From the NCBI RefSeq assembly GCF_000156375.1, contig NZ_DS996355.1, positions 138,045 to 202,044 of the forward strand: a stretch of DNA of 64,000 nt, written 5' to 3'. Below are positions 27,247 through 35,247 of this stretch, in pieces. This DNA comes from Desulfovibrio piger ATCC 29098 (GTDB lineage: Bacteria > Desulfobacterota > Desulfovibrionia > Desulfovibrionales > Desulfovibrionaceae). The notes beneath the pieces are model-generated. The model was not told the origin of the DNA, made no database searches, and saw only the letters and a list, made by a program, of their open reading frames with translations. The position numbers and the translations under genes were made by a program. Position 1 is the first letter of the stretch; each line of letters starts with the position of its first letter.

Positions 27247-28275
27247 ATGATCCCGGAGTTGAATGGTGATTTTCTTCAATGGTTACGAGGGTTTTATTAT
27301 GTCGCCAAAACAGGGAGCGTGCGCAGGGCCGCGGAGCTGATGCACAGGAACCCCTCAACGATCAGCTATCAGCTGCGTTCGCTGGAGACCGAGCTCAACA
27401 CGGTCCTCTTCGACAGGTACAAAAAAAGCCTTCAGATTACGCCTGAAGGCAAAAAATTGCTGGGCTGGACCATCACGACCTTTGAGACCCTGCAAAGCAT
27501 GCGCTCCGCCGTCGGGACCACGGACGGCCATCTGCAGGGCGACATCTTCCTGGGGGCGACCCTGCCGGTGGCCATCATGGCCGTGGACGCCATCGCCGCC
27601 TTCCGTGCGGAGAATCCCCAGGTCAACATCCGCATCCAGCGCGCCCTTTCCTCCGAGATCGTCCAGGCGGTCAAGGAATCCCGCCTTGATTTCGGCCTCA
27701 CGGGCATGACGGCCCTGCCCAAGCTGGACACCATGGAGATCCTGATAAAGGCCCGACCTTTGCTCGTCATGCGCAAGGACAGCATGTGGGACATCCCGCC
27801 CATCCCCACGGAAGCGGATCTGGAGCGCCTGCCGTTCGTCGTTTTTCAGACATCGCTGGAAGAAAGCGAGCAGCCGACGCCGACCCTGCAGTATGCGGCA
27901 CGCCGTCTGCAAAAGAACACCGTCATCAGCGTCAACAACTATCACCTCATCATGCAGTTCGTCCGTTGCGACGTCGGGGTGGCCATCATGGACGAGCTGT
28001 GTTACCGGGCGACCATGTTCGGTTCGGACTGGAGCTCCATCGTCAGCTGTCCTCTGGACCATCTGCTGCCCAACGTGCTGTACGGCATCCTTGTGCGCAG
28101 GCACAAGCATATCAGCCCCCAGGCGCAGGCCCTGATGGATGCCCTGCGGCGGCATTTCATCGAGCTTGCGGCCCAGCCCCTTGGCCCCACCTTGCTTGCC
28201 GGACAGACGCAAAAAGGCGGACAGCCCAAGGCTGCCCGCCCGCGTAGGAAGGCCTCGTCCCGCAAGGGAGATTAG
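27247..28275 (+). CDS. LysR-family transcriptional regulator of the flavoprotein cluster
   Basis: A 342-residue LysR-type regulator. The N-terminal winged helix is typical (FYYVAKTGSVRRAAELMHRN, then STISYQLRSLETELNTVLFD and RYKKSLQITPEGKKLL). The C-terminal two-lobe periplasmic-binding-like domain follows (FLGATLPVAIMAVDAIAAFR onward), where a small effector would bind. GGAG lies 6 bases before the ATG at 27247; a TTG four codons earlier overlaps that site. It is divergent from the 557-aa flavoprotein gene and convergent with the transporter, whose stop overlaps its own by a few bases. Genes on both sides are its likely targets. The last 40 residues (QKGGQPKAARPRRKASSRK) are a basic tail unusual for the family. 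Confidence 0.9.
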   Translation: MIPELNGDFLQWLRGFYYVAKTGSVRRAAELMHRNPSTISYQLRSLETELNTVLFDRYKKSLQITPEGKKLLGWTITTFETLQSMRSAVGTTDGHLQGDIFLGATLPVAIMAVDAIAAFRAENPQVNIRIQRALSSEIVQAVKESRLDFGLTGMTALPKLDTMEILIKARPLLVMRKDSMWDIPPIPTEADLERLPFVVFQTSLEESEQPTPTLQYAARRLQKNTVISVNNYHLIMQFVRCDVGVAIMDELCYRATMFGSDWSSIVSCPLDHLLPNVLYGILVRRHKHISPQAQALMDALRRHFIELAAQPLGPTLLAGQTQKGGQPKAARPRRKASSRKGD

Positions 28276-29732
28276 AAGATGGCCTTGCCCACGACGATCG
28301 TGATGGCCGCGGTGACCAGATAGGACATGAGGATAACGGCAGGCGCCGTCTTCCAGATGGCCTTGGAATCCGACCACTCGTTGCCGTGCAGCAGGGCCGC
28401 ACTGGCGCTGGCGGCAGGCGTGAGGAAGGCAAAGTGCACGCCCATGACCACCATGATCAGCGGAAGTTCGGGGCTGACGTTGGCCGCCTGGCAGTAGCTG
28501 TAGATGATGGGCATCAGGGCCACACCCACGGCGCCGTTGTTCATGACCTGGGTCAGCAGGGTAGCGGCAAGGCCCAGGAACAGGGCAAAGGTCAGCGGGG
28601 TGCCGCCGGAGATGATGGGATCAAGCGCCATCATCAGGAAGGGCGTGATGCCGCTTTCAGGCTTGGCCATGGCACCGGACAGGGGCTGCACGAAGGCCAG
28701 CAGCACGATGCCCCAGGTGACGCCGGAGTCCACCATGACCTTGAAGTTCAGCAGGGCCTTGCCTTCCACCTTGATGGCCGCCATGACCGTCACCAGCAGG
28801 ATGACGATGCCGGTATTGCCGATGCCCTTGAGGAAGCGGGTCAGGAAGAAGTCCTTGGGCATGAAGTTGGGGGCCAGCAGCAGGATGACCAGCAGGAACA
28901 GGAAGGCCAGGATGACCTTCTGCACGCGGGAAAGGACCAGGCTGCCGTCCTTGTCCAGCTTGCTCACATACAGATGGACGAGCTTGCTCATGTCGGGACG
29001 GAAGATGTACTTGCCCATGACGATGAAGAGCAGCGAGCACACGGCGCAGATGAGCAGGGCGATGAGCATGTACTTGGCGTAGTCGATGCCCACACCGGAC
29101 ATGGTCTCATAGGCGCTGAACACGGTCAGGGCCGCTTGCTTGAAGGGGATGAGGGACATGCCCACCTGGGCGGCGAACACGATGCCGAACACCATCATGG
29201 TGGGGTAGCCGTCGCCCTTCTTGAAGCCGCAGACTTCACAGACACCGTAGAGGATGCTCCAGCCGATGATGGCGGCCGGAGAGGCGCTGGTCAGGCCGCC
29301 GAGGATGAAGATGGAGCCCAGGAAGGTGTAGGTGAAGACCCAGGGACGCCCGGCAACGAACTTGCGGGTGATGAACCACAGGGAAATGAACTTGGACAAG
29401 CCATAATGGCTGATGGTGGCGCAGAAGACGAAGATAAAGAACATCATCTGGACAACAGGGTCACCAAAGCTCTTGTTGAGCAGCATCATGGGCTTCATGC
29501 CGCCGATGAGCATCAGGGCCAGCAGACCGGCCAGACTGGGCCAGACGATCTCGATACAGACCCAGCCGTAGAGCACGCCCAGGAAAATACCGATAAGATT
29601 CATCCCCAGGGGCGTCAGCGGTTCCACGGGCGGTAGCTGGCCAAAGCCGAACATGATGAGCAGACAGACGACAGCGTGCAGATAATAGGCAGGCGCCGAG
29701 AAGCGCTTGGGGGTGGATTCTTTTCCAGCCAT
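28272..29732 (-). CDS. DASS-type (SLC13/CitT-like) anion:sodium or anion exchanger
   Basis: A 486-residue polytopic inner-membrane transporter. About 12 hydrophobic segments are visible, with the repeated DASS hallmarks (GGLTSASPAAIIGWSI; LTQVMNNGAVGVALMPI and LTPAASASAALLHGNEW). Members carry di- and tricarboxylates, tartrate or sulfate. Its gene sits convergent with the LysR regulator and has its own promoter sharing an 18-bp element with the flavoprotein operon, so it probably imports the substrate (or exchanges product for substrate). Which anion is not readable from the sequence. Confidence 0.88.
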   Translation of the reverse strand: MAGKESTPKRFSAPAYYLHAVVCLLIMFGFGQLPPVEPLTPLGMNLIGIFLGVLYGWVCIEIVWPSLAGLLALMLIGGMKPMMLLNKSFGDPVVQMMFFIFVFCATISHYGLSKFISLWFITRKFVAGRPWVFTYTFLGSIFILGGLTSASPAAIIGWSILYGVCEVCGFKKGDGYPTMMVFGIVFAAQVGMSLIPFKQAALTVFSAYETMSGVGIDYAKYMLIALLICAVCSLLFIVMGKYIFRPDMSKLVHLYVSKLDKDGSLVLSRVQKVILAFLFLLVILLLAPNFMPKDFFLTRFLKGIGNTGIVILLVTVMAAIKVEGKALLNFKVMVDSGVTWGIVLLAFVQPLSGAMAKPESGITPFLMMALDPIISGGTPLTFALFLGLAATLLTQVMNNGAVGVALMPIIYSYCQAANVSPELPLIMVVMGVHFAFLTPAASASAALLHGNEWSDSKAIWKTAPAVILMSYLVTAAITIVVGKAIF

Positions 29733-29887
29733 GATAAGTTCCTTCTTGAGAGATCGCTACATACCGCCGCAAAGGCGGCTGTTCCTTCGGTCATCCAATA
29801 CAGGAGGGGACATGTCTGTCCGCAATACCATGCGCCCCACCATTTTCTCCCTGTATGGCCGTTGCCCGCAGCCATTATGTGAAAAAG

Positions 29888-29927
29888 TTATCATGTCAGG
29901 GGTACTGTTTTGTCAATTCAATAAAAA
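29888..29927 (-). promoter_or_regulatory. Promoter of the transporter gene with shared operator, copy 2
   Basis: On the minus strand, TTGACA (complement of 29911-29916) and TGATAA (complement of 29888-29893) are separated by 17 bases, a near-consensus promoter. The plus-strand sequence 29910-29927 (TTGTCAATTCAATAAAAA) differs from copy 1 at one base. Confidence 0.8.
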
Positions 29928-29928
29928 A

Positions 29929-29961
29929 ATATTTTTGTTTGATAATTTTAAACAAAAATAT
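29929..29961. promoter_or_regulatory. Perfect 12-bp inverted repeat upstream of the transporter promoter
   Basis: ATATTTTTGTTT (29929-29940) and AAACAAAAATAT (29950-29961) around a 9-base spacer. It begins next to the shared operator and resembles a dimeric regulator site. Confidence 0.6.
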
Positions 29962-30285
29962 CAACTTGAAATAAGAAAATATAATTATTCTGGCGTATTA
30001 TATATTTTATGAAACAAATTTCCCGCTATTCCAGAAAATTGGATGCTATCAGGGGCATGATCTGCCAGAGAAAAATGGTGGCCGGACAGAATGCTGTTTT
30101 TTAATATGTTAAATTTATTTGATAAAATTTTATCATATAAATCGTGAGAGGAACACGGTGCCTGCGTGCGATCGTCGGAAAAACGCAGGTAAGCGGCTGT
30201 GTAAAAAAGAACAATTGACAGCGGCTGTCAGTCCCGGCATAAGGGGCGGCATCGTGTGTGTCCCTCAGCACACAAGGGAGGAAAC

Positions 30286-30489
30286 ATGTCTTATTTTGCA
30301 GCCCGGCAGGCCCAGACGACATTGTCCTGTCCTGAATGCGATCACAAACTGGAAATCGCGCGTACCTGCTACGAGGCCTTCATGCGCTGCCCGTTCTGCG
30401 GCAAGCGGTTCCCGCTGGAACAGTTCATCAGCCAGGCAGATGAAGCCATGGAACGCTTCCTCGAAGGCCTGTACTTCGACCGCATCTAG
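30286..30489 (+). CDS. Small dual zinc-ribbon protein
   Basis: A 67-residue protein with two CPxC pairs (LSCPECDHKL and MRCPFCGKRF), a single four-Cys zinc-ribbon fold, then an acidic helix. Such proteins often bind nucleic acid or scaffold other proteins, but nothing in the sequence says which. The ATG is well defined by GGGAGG 6 bases upstream. A very short hydrophobic ORF starts two bases after its stop, so the pair may be translated together. Confidence 0.65.
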   Translation: MSYFAARQAQTTLSCPECDHKLEIARTCYEAFMRCPFCGKRFPLEQFISQADEAMERFLEGLYFDRI

Positions 30490-30491
30490 GC

Positions 30492-30599
30492 GTGAACCGG
30501 CATCAGAGGGCAGCTCTTTTACTTGTGCTGGCGCTATCCGGCGCCGTGCATGCAATTATCCTGCTGTGCGCCGGTGTGGGTATGCTGCTGGCAGGATGA
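30492..30599 (+). CDS. 35-residue membrane peptide coupled to the zinc-ribbon gene
   Basis: GTG-started frame beginning two bases after the zinc-ribbon stop (TAGGC-GTG). After MNRHQR the product is almost entirely hydrophobic (AALLLVLALSGAVHA, IILLCAGVGMLLAG), one or two transmembrane segments. There is no separate ribosome site, so translation would depend on coupling. A terminator lies 49 bases downstream. Family unknown. Confidence 0.4.
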   Translation: MNRHQRAALLLVLALSGAVHAIILLCAGVGMLLAG

Positions 30600-30648
30600 T
30601 GCATCGGTCTTGTCGCCAGGAGGAGAGCCCGGCTTTCCCGGAGGACAA

Positions 30649-30688
30649 AAACAGCCCGCATGGAGAACGGACCATGCGGGCTGTTTTT
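30649..30688. terminator. Bidirectional terminator
   Basis: AAAACAGCCCGCATG / CATGCGGGCTGTTTT, a 15-base arm with a 9-base loop, between the zinc-ribbon unit and the SLBB gene. Confidence 0.9.
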
Positions 30689-30710
30689 ATATCTGCAGAG
30701 AGAGGACGGA

Positions 30711-32261
30711 TCAGTAGAGGGTGGGCAGGCCCAGGATGGCACGGGCGGACACGGCCACCTGCATCATGACCTGGGAGATGTCTTTGACGGCCTGCATGTT
30801 CTTGGACGCCACCCGCGGCATCACAAGGATCTGGTCCCCGGGCCGGATGTTGTCGCCGTCATGGCTCACCGAGCCGTTGGGATGCATGACCAGCACCGTA
30901 TCCTGGTCCGCACGGCTGTTATAGCCGCCGGCGCCCTTGATATAATCGTCCAGATCCTTTTTTTTGCTCCAGAGCATGGCCTGGGGCATCATGACTTCAC
31001 CGCTGACGAGGACCACGTCGCTCTTGGCCGGGATGACGATGACATCGCCATCTTCCAGCGTGATGTCGCCGATCTTCTGGCCGTCGCTCAGGACGACGAC
31101 GCCTTCAGGCTCCACAGCCTTGGCCCGTTCCACGAATTTGGCGATCATTTCCGCTTCCTTGGCGCGGATCTGGGATTCCTCCGTACTGGCCGAAGAGGCG
31201 GTGAGGGCGGATTCCTCCAGACGGCGCAGGCTGTCGGCGATGGCTTTTTTCTGGCGGGCGGCCACGCTCTTGCGCTTGATGTACATGCCGTTCAGATCCG
31301 CGCGCCCCTGTTCGACGGCGATGAAGTTGCGCACTTCATCCAGGCGTGCCCCGCGACGCACGGGAAAACGGGTGGCACCACGCACGGCGCCCTGCACCGT
31401 GACCGTGATGGTATTGCCCGCGGCATCCGCCAGCAGCTCGATGGTGTCACCGTCCGCCAGTTGCAGGCTGGCCAGTTCCCCAAGGGGCAGATAGGTATTG
31501 TAGGGTTTGCCGTTGCGGACACCCTTGATGGCGATATGCGAGGCGCTGCTGTCGGGGTCCACCAGTTTCAGCAGGCTGGCCCCCGAGGTATTGCCTTCCG
31601 GCAGCTCGAAACGGGCGCTGGTGCGCACTTTGCCCGTCACGGTGACCGTGGGCCCCTTGTCGGGAACGACGATGATGTCGCCGTTCTGGAAGCGGATGGG
31701 CGGCATGCTGCCTTCACGGATGAAGGGATACAGGTCCACCGTGGTCACGACCTGATCGTTGCGGCGGACCTGGATGTTCCTGTAGCTGCCCCTCCCGGCG
31801 TCGATGCCGCCTGCCTTGTCCAGATAACTCAACAGGGGATCGGCTGCCGAACCGCTGTAGCGGCCGGGCTTGGGCACGTTGCCGGTGACGAACAGGGTGA
31901 TGGGCTGCGCATCCATGGGAGCCAGATAGATCTGGCTGTCGGCATGGCCGGAGGCCGCCAGCTTGCTGCGCAGGGCATCCTGCAATTTGTCCTGGGCCAG
32001 GCCGGTCACGTTGAGCTGACCGACCTCGGGAATGTCCAGCTGGCCCGCAGGACTGACTTCAAGGACGGTATCCACATTGAGGCTCCCGCCCCACAGACGC
32101 AGGACGACCCTGTCGCCCGGAGCCATGGCGCCGGCGGCAGCCCCCTGACCGAAGTTGCCCTGAAAAAGGTTGGCCCCGTAAGGTGCCGGAGCGTCAGCGG
32201 CGTAGGCGGCCTGCGGCAGGAGCAACAGGCACAGCAACAAAAGAAAGACAGGATTTTTCAT
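30711..32261 (-). CDS. Polysaccharide export (Wza-like) SLBB-domain protein
   Basis: A 516-residue exported protein with a cleavable signal (MKNPVFLLLLCLLLLPQAAY). The Poly_export domain begins MAPGDRVVLRLWGGSLNVDT, and is followed by repeated SLBB-type segments (ITLFVTGNVPKPGRYSGS; VTVTGKVRTSARFELPEG; DVVLVSGEVMMPQAMLWS). There are more SLBB units than in a standard Wza, and no lipobox or C-terminal barrel-forming helix is evident. It resembles an export adaptor or periplasmic conduit protein. No glycosyltransferases or polymerase are next to it; only a small lipoprotein gene lies immediately upstream in the same orientation (start 16 bases beyond). Confidence 0.85.
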   Translation of the reverse strand: MKNPVFLLLLCLLLLPQAAYAADAPAPYGANLFQGNFGQGAAAGAMAPGDRVVLRLWGGSLNVDTVLEVSPAGQLDIPEVGQLNVTGLAQDKLQDALRSKLAASGHADSQIYLAPMDAQPITLFVTGNVPKPGRYSGSAADPLLSYLDKAGGIDAGRGSYRNIQVRRNDQVVTTVDLYPFIREGSMPPIRFQNGDIIVVPDKGPTVTVTGKVRTSARFELPEGNTSGASLLKLVDPDSSASHIAIKGVRNGKPYNTYLPLGELASLQLADGDTIELLADAAGNTITVTVQGAVRGATRFPVRRGARLDEVRNFIAVEQGRADLNGMYIKRKSVAARQKKAIADSLRRLEESALTASSASTEESQIRAKEAEMIAKFVERAKAVEPEGVVVLSDGQKIGDITLEDGDVIVIPAKSDVVLVSGEVMMPQAMLWSKKKDLDDYIKGAGGYNSRADQDTVLVMHPNGSVSHDGDNIRPGDQILVMPRVASKNMQAVKDISQVMMQVAVSARAILGLPTLY

Positions 32262-32276
32262 GGTGCAGATCCGGGC

Positions 32277-32660
32277 TTATTCCTTGCCCTCTTCCGTCTG
32301 GGAAGCCGTCACGACAGCGGGGCTCATGCCCTGGCCCCAGACGCGGGGCGCCAGCCGCCACTGGCCCTGGGCATTGCGGCAGGCAACGATGATCTCGGCT
32401 TCATTGAGATGGTTGCGGACAGTGGCACGCTTGCATTCTTCACCGGCGGCGGAGAAGAAGCTGTCTTCCATGCTCACGCGCACATCCGTCCCGAAGGCGG
32501 GATCGGAAAGGGTGGTGATGTCACCGGGCACGGCATTGGCCATAAAATTTTCCACAGGACTGGGCTTGTACTCGGGCGTTTCAGGGGAATCTCCCAGCAG
32601 GCCGCAGCCATTGAGGGCCAGACAGGCCGTCAACATGAGGAGGGTGGAAAGACGTTTCAT
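32277..32660 (-). CDS. Small lipoprotein linked to the SLBB export gene
   Basis: A 127-residue lipoprotein (lipobox LALNGC near residue 19, MKRLSTLLMLTACLALNGCG). The mature part is short, with a conserved-looking CKRATVRNHLNEAEIIVACR segment containing two cysteines. I do not recognise the family. Its stop is 16 bases upstream of the Wza-like gene start, so the two are most likely one transcript, and it could be the outer-membrane lipoprotein partner of the export protein. Confidence 0.7.
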   Translation of the reverse strand: MKRLSTLLMLTACLALNGCGLLGDSPETPEYKPSPVENFMANAVPGDITTLSDPAFGTDVRVSMEDSFFSAAGEECKRATVRNHLNEAEIIVACRNAQGQWRLAPRVWGQGMSPAVVTASQTEEGKE

Positions 32661-32702
32661 GAGTTCTCCTGGAGAGGGAAGGCCGGAAGCGGAGCGCGTT
32701 CG

Positions 32703-33269
32703 TCAGCCCTGGACAGGCTGATGCACGGTGTCCGTCATCCGGGGTGAAAAGGGCAGGGGAAGCTCCAGATCGATGAAGCGTTCCCGCACGGTGGCTTCCG
32801 GGATATGGATGGCGAGTTGCTTCAGGTCCTCCGGAGCGAGCGTTACAAGCCAGTCCACGGCCTCGCGAGCCATGACGAGCCAGCGGTCCAGCGGCAGGAA
32901 AAGGACCGCCGGGCAGATCTTGTACAGATAAAGGCCCGTTTCGAGCAGGACCAGCGGGAACAGGCTGCAGGCCACGGGGCGCCGCTGCCGTGGCAGAAGA
33001 CAACCTTCCGGACCGCAGGATTTGCACCCCCTGTCGTCCAGGCAGGCCGTATCAGGGGCAAGCAGAAAAAAATCCCTGTCCAGATGGGCATGCTGCTGTG
33101 AGGGCAGCAGCTTCATGGGGAAAGGGGTCGCGCAGTCCTGCGGGCCGCAACAGTACCGGCAGTCCCGGCAATACTCATTGCTCAGGATACCCTGATCGAA
33201 ATGCACATCCCGTTGCAGAGGAAAACGCTGGCGCCATTGCTGCCAGTAATGCCAAGAGCTTTTTTGCAT
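32703..33269 (-). CDS. Cys-rich YkgJ-like metal-binding protein
   Basis: A 188-residue protein with a dense cysteine array: NEYCRDCRYCCGPQDC, later CLDDRGCKSCGPEGC and RRPVACSLFPLVL, typical of the YkgJ/CxxCxxCC family that binds iron-sulfur or zinc. The function of the family is not established. The start is fixed by GGAGGATCTCC before the ATG at 33269; a 12-residue extension is unlikely. It lies 42 bases upstream of the lipoprotein gene in the same orientation. A similar protein is encoded at 62332-62781. Confidence 0.75.
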   Translation of the reverse strand: MQKSSWHYWQQWRQRFPLQRDVHFDQGILSNEYCRDCRYCCGPQDCATPFPMKLLPSQQHAHLDRDFFLLAPDTACLDDRGCKSCGPEGCLLPRQRRPVACSLFPLVLLETGLYLYKICPAVLFLPLDRWLVMAREAVDWLVTLAPEDLKQLAIHIPEATVRERFIDLELPLPFSPRMTDTVHQPVQG

Positions 33270-33417
33270 GGAGATCCTCCGGCAGTTTCGGCTGTGCCGG
33301 AACAAAAATGTCGATTATCCCGATGCGGAGCATCTGTCAAATATCACTCTATCAACTTGAAAATAAAGAATAAAAAAATCAGGTTTCCGCAAAACAGAAA
33401 AAGAGGCGAAAAAATGC

Positions 33418-33446
33418 TTGCCAGACGGGCAGGGATGGCGTAAACA
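33418..33446 (+). promoter_or_regulatory. Probable promoter of tRNA-Leu(CAG)
   Basis: TTGCCA (33418-33423) and TAAACA (33441-33446) with a 17-base spacer, 12 bases upstream of the tRNA. Confidence 0.5.
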
Positions 33447-33458
33447 TTTCTTTGTTGT

Positions 33459-33545
33459 GCCGAAGTGGTGGAATTGGTAGACACGCTAGGTTCAGGGTCT
33501 AGTTCTGGCAACGGAGTGGGAGTTCGACTCTCCCCTTCGGCACCA
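33459..33545 (+). tRNA. tRNA-Leu (anticodon CAG)
   Basis: Acceptor GCCGAAG/CTTCGGC, discriminator A, CCA encoded. The anticodon stem CTAGG/TCTAG holds loop TTCAGGG with anticodon CAG (33493-33495, reads CUG). The variable arm is long, as expected for leucine. Confidence 0.96.
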
Positions 33546-33554
33546 AGAGAAAGC

Positions 33555-33583
33555 AAAGGCTGGTAGCAATACCAGCCTTTTTC
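33555..33583 (+). terminator. Terminator of tRNA-Leu(CAG)
   Basis: AAAGGCTGGTA-GCAA-TACCAGCCTTT followed by T residues, directly after the tRNA. Confidence 0.9.
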
Positions 33584-33715
33584 GTTATGCGCTTTGTCCT
33601 GCACGCGGCAGACGCAAAACAACTATCCGCTGTCACCCGGGTGGCTGTGTGGCTCAGAGGGCATCACAGGCTTTTCCCGGGGCTCCGTGCCAGCCGGTCG
33701 TACTGCTATGAGCGT

Positions 33716-33742
33716 GGCAGGTCGGTGATGATGTGACCTGCC
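33716..33742. other. Isolated hairpin in the 33.6-33.8 kb gap
   Basis: GGCAGGTC / GACCTGCC arms with an 11-base loop. No T-tract and no gene nearby on the same strand; significance unknown. The rest of this 250-base gap shows nothing else. Confidence 0.45.
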
Positions 33743-33787
33743 GGCACGCGCAGCAGGCAAACGATAAGATAACAAAGCTACCATAAA

Positions 33788-33818
33788 AAACTCTCCTCAT
33801 TTGAGGAGAGTTTTTTTG
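33788..33818 (-). terminator. Terminator of the coiled-coil exported protein gene
   Basis: AAACTCTCCTCA / TGAGGAGAGTTT with a 2-base tip and flanking A and T runs; it can act in both directions. Confidence 0.85.
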
Positions 33819-33836
33819 TTTCCGGATCAGCCCTGT

Positions 33837-34955
33837 TTATTCCGCTGCCCGCAATCTGCTGGTGATGTCGTCGAACTCCTGCCGCAACCGGGCATCATAC
33901 AACAATGAGAGATCGGGCGGCTGGAAGGCGAAAATGCGGGAAAAGTCCGCTTCCGACGTATGCATCATCCCCAGCAGATCGCTGCTGGTCTTGACGGTCC
34001 GGTAGGTATTGACGGCCACTTTGAAGGACTTTTCCGCCCGCTGCAGCAGCTGTTGCAAATGCTTTTTCTGGCGAGACAGGTACTGGTTGTAGAGGTCCAC
34101 GGCATCCAGGGTCCTCTGGTTGGCGGCGATATTCACTTCCAGGATCTTTCGGTCCGTCTCCTCCGCTCCTGAAAGCAGGCTGCGGGCATGTTCCTGCAGC
34201 TGGGAGGCTTCTTTCCTGATCTTCCCCAGACGGCCGAGGTAGCGGCTGTCGATCTGTTGCAAGGCCTGTTGCAGGGCATAGACGTAGACCTTGTTGCACA
34301 TCATGTAGATGCCCGTATAGGTCTGGAGCAGCTCCACGGAGGCGTCCGGGGCCGCCAGCTGGCTTTCTATACTGCGCTGGATGGCGCTGATGTTCTCGGC
34401 CACGGCCATGATGCTGGCGGTATCCTTGCCGTCGGCCGCGCTCAGCATGGTTTCCAGCTGCTCACGGCTGACAGGCAGGCCGCGGGCGGAGATCTCGGCA
34501 AAGATGCGCTCTTTGTCCGCCTCCAGACCGTGCTCCAGGTCTGCGATCTCCTTGCGCAATCCGGCGATATCTTCCTGCAGGCTGCTGCGCGTGGCCTTGA
34601 GCGGGTTCCAGTGCGAGGAGGGAGCGGAGACCAGTTCCTGCTGCAAGGCCGCTATTTTGTGGCGCTTTGCCGCGATCTCGTCCCGGGTGGCATCCCGGCT
34701 GGCGATGAGGTCCAGGGCCTGGGAATCCGCAAGGATGGCGAAGCATTCGGAGACGATGCGCTGGAATTTGGGATCACGGAACGTCAGGGCCTCGGCCCAG
34801 CTGCGTTCGGAGGGGTCCTCTCCCGAGGCGATGATATCCACCCCGTCGTGCAGCAGCGGGACGGCATCGTCCCAGATATCGACGAAGGTCCGGGCGGCGA
34901 AGACAGGCTGGGCATGGAGCAGGATTGTCAGCAACAGGAGCAGGGCCGGGCGCAT
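33837..34955 (-). CDS. Exported coiled-coil protein of unknown function
   Basis: A 372-residue protein with a signal peptide (MRPALLLLLTILLHAQPVFA, cleavage after AA-R). Most of the chain is predicted helical, with heptad-like stretches (AAKRHKIAALQQEL, LQEDIAGLRKEIADLEHGL and AEETDRKILEVNIAANQRTL), so it is probably an extended periplasmic coiled coil. The ATG start has an AGGAG-like site (AAAGGAGAGCGC). I recognise no family and the neighbours (tRNA and metNIQ) say nothing about its job. Confidence 0.7.
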   Translation of the reverse strand: MRPALLLLLTILLHAQPVFAARTFVDIWDDAVPLLHDGVDIIASGEDPSERSWAEALTFRDPKFQRIVSECFAILADSQALDLIASRDATRDEIAAKRHKIAALQQELVSAPSSHWNPLKATRSSLQEDIAGLRKEIADLEHGLEADKERIFAEISARGLPVSREQLETMLSAADGKDTASIMAVAENISAIQRSIESQLAAPDASVELLQTYTGIYMMCNKVYVYALQQALQQIDSRYLGRLGKIRKEASQLQEHARSLLSGAEETDRKILEVNIAANQRTLDAVDLYNQYLSRQKKHLQQLLQRAEKSFKVAVNTYRTVKTSSDLLGMMHTSEADFSRIFAFQPPDLSLLYDARLRQEFDDITSRLRAAE

Positions 34956-35199
34956 GCGCTCTCCTTTGAAAAAAGTGACGATACGGGGAAAGGGTAGCAG
35001 GCGGAGGAAATGGCTTCAAGGGGCAGGGGTATGCCCGGGCCGGCAGGTGCGGGCTTCGTGACCTTGCCCGCATGAGCTGGAGACCGGTCAGGACGCCCGG
35101 CCGCAGATGAAAAAATGGCTGTTGCCCAGCGTGGCGTACGGCGGGCGATCCTTGCCTGTCGCAGAGGTCGGATAGTGGTGCGGACCGCGGCGCCATGAA

Positions 35200-35223
35200 A
35201 AAGGCCCCCAGGTAGGGGGCCTT
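35200..35223 (-). terminator. Terminator of the methionine transporter operon
   Basis: AAGGCCCCC / GGGGGCCTT stem with a 5-base loop and T-run on the minus strand, 25 bases after metQ. Confidence 0.85.
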
Positions 35224-35247
35224 CATGGATGACGTTGCGGTCTTGGC

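Noticed and set aside
33640-33710. tRNA-like stretch (GGTGGCTGTGTGGCTCAGAGGG)
   Set aside because: No matching acceptor stem, anticodon arm or T-loop; it only resembles a D-arm region.
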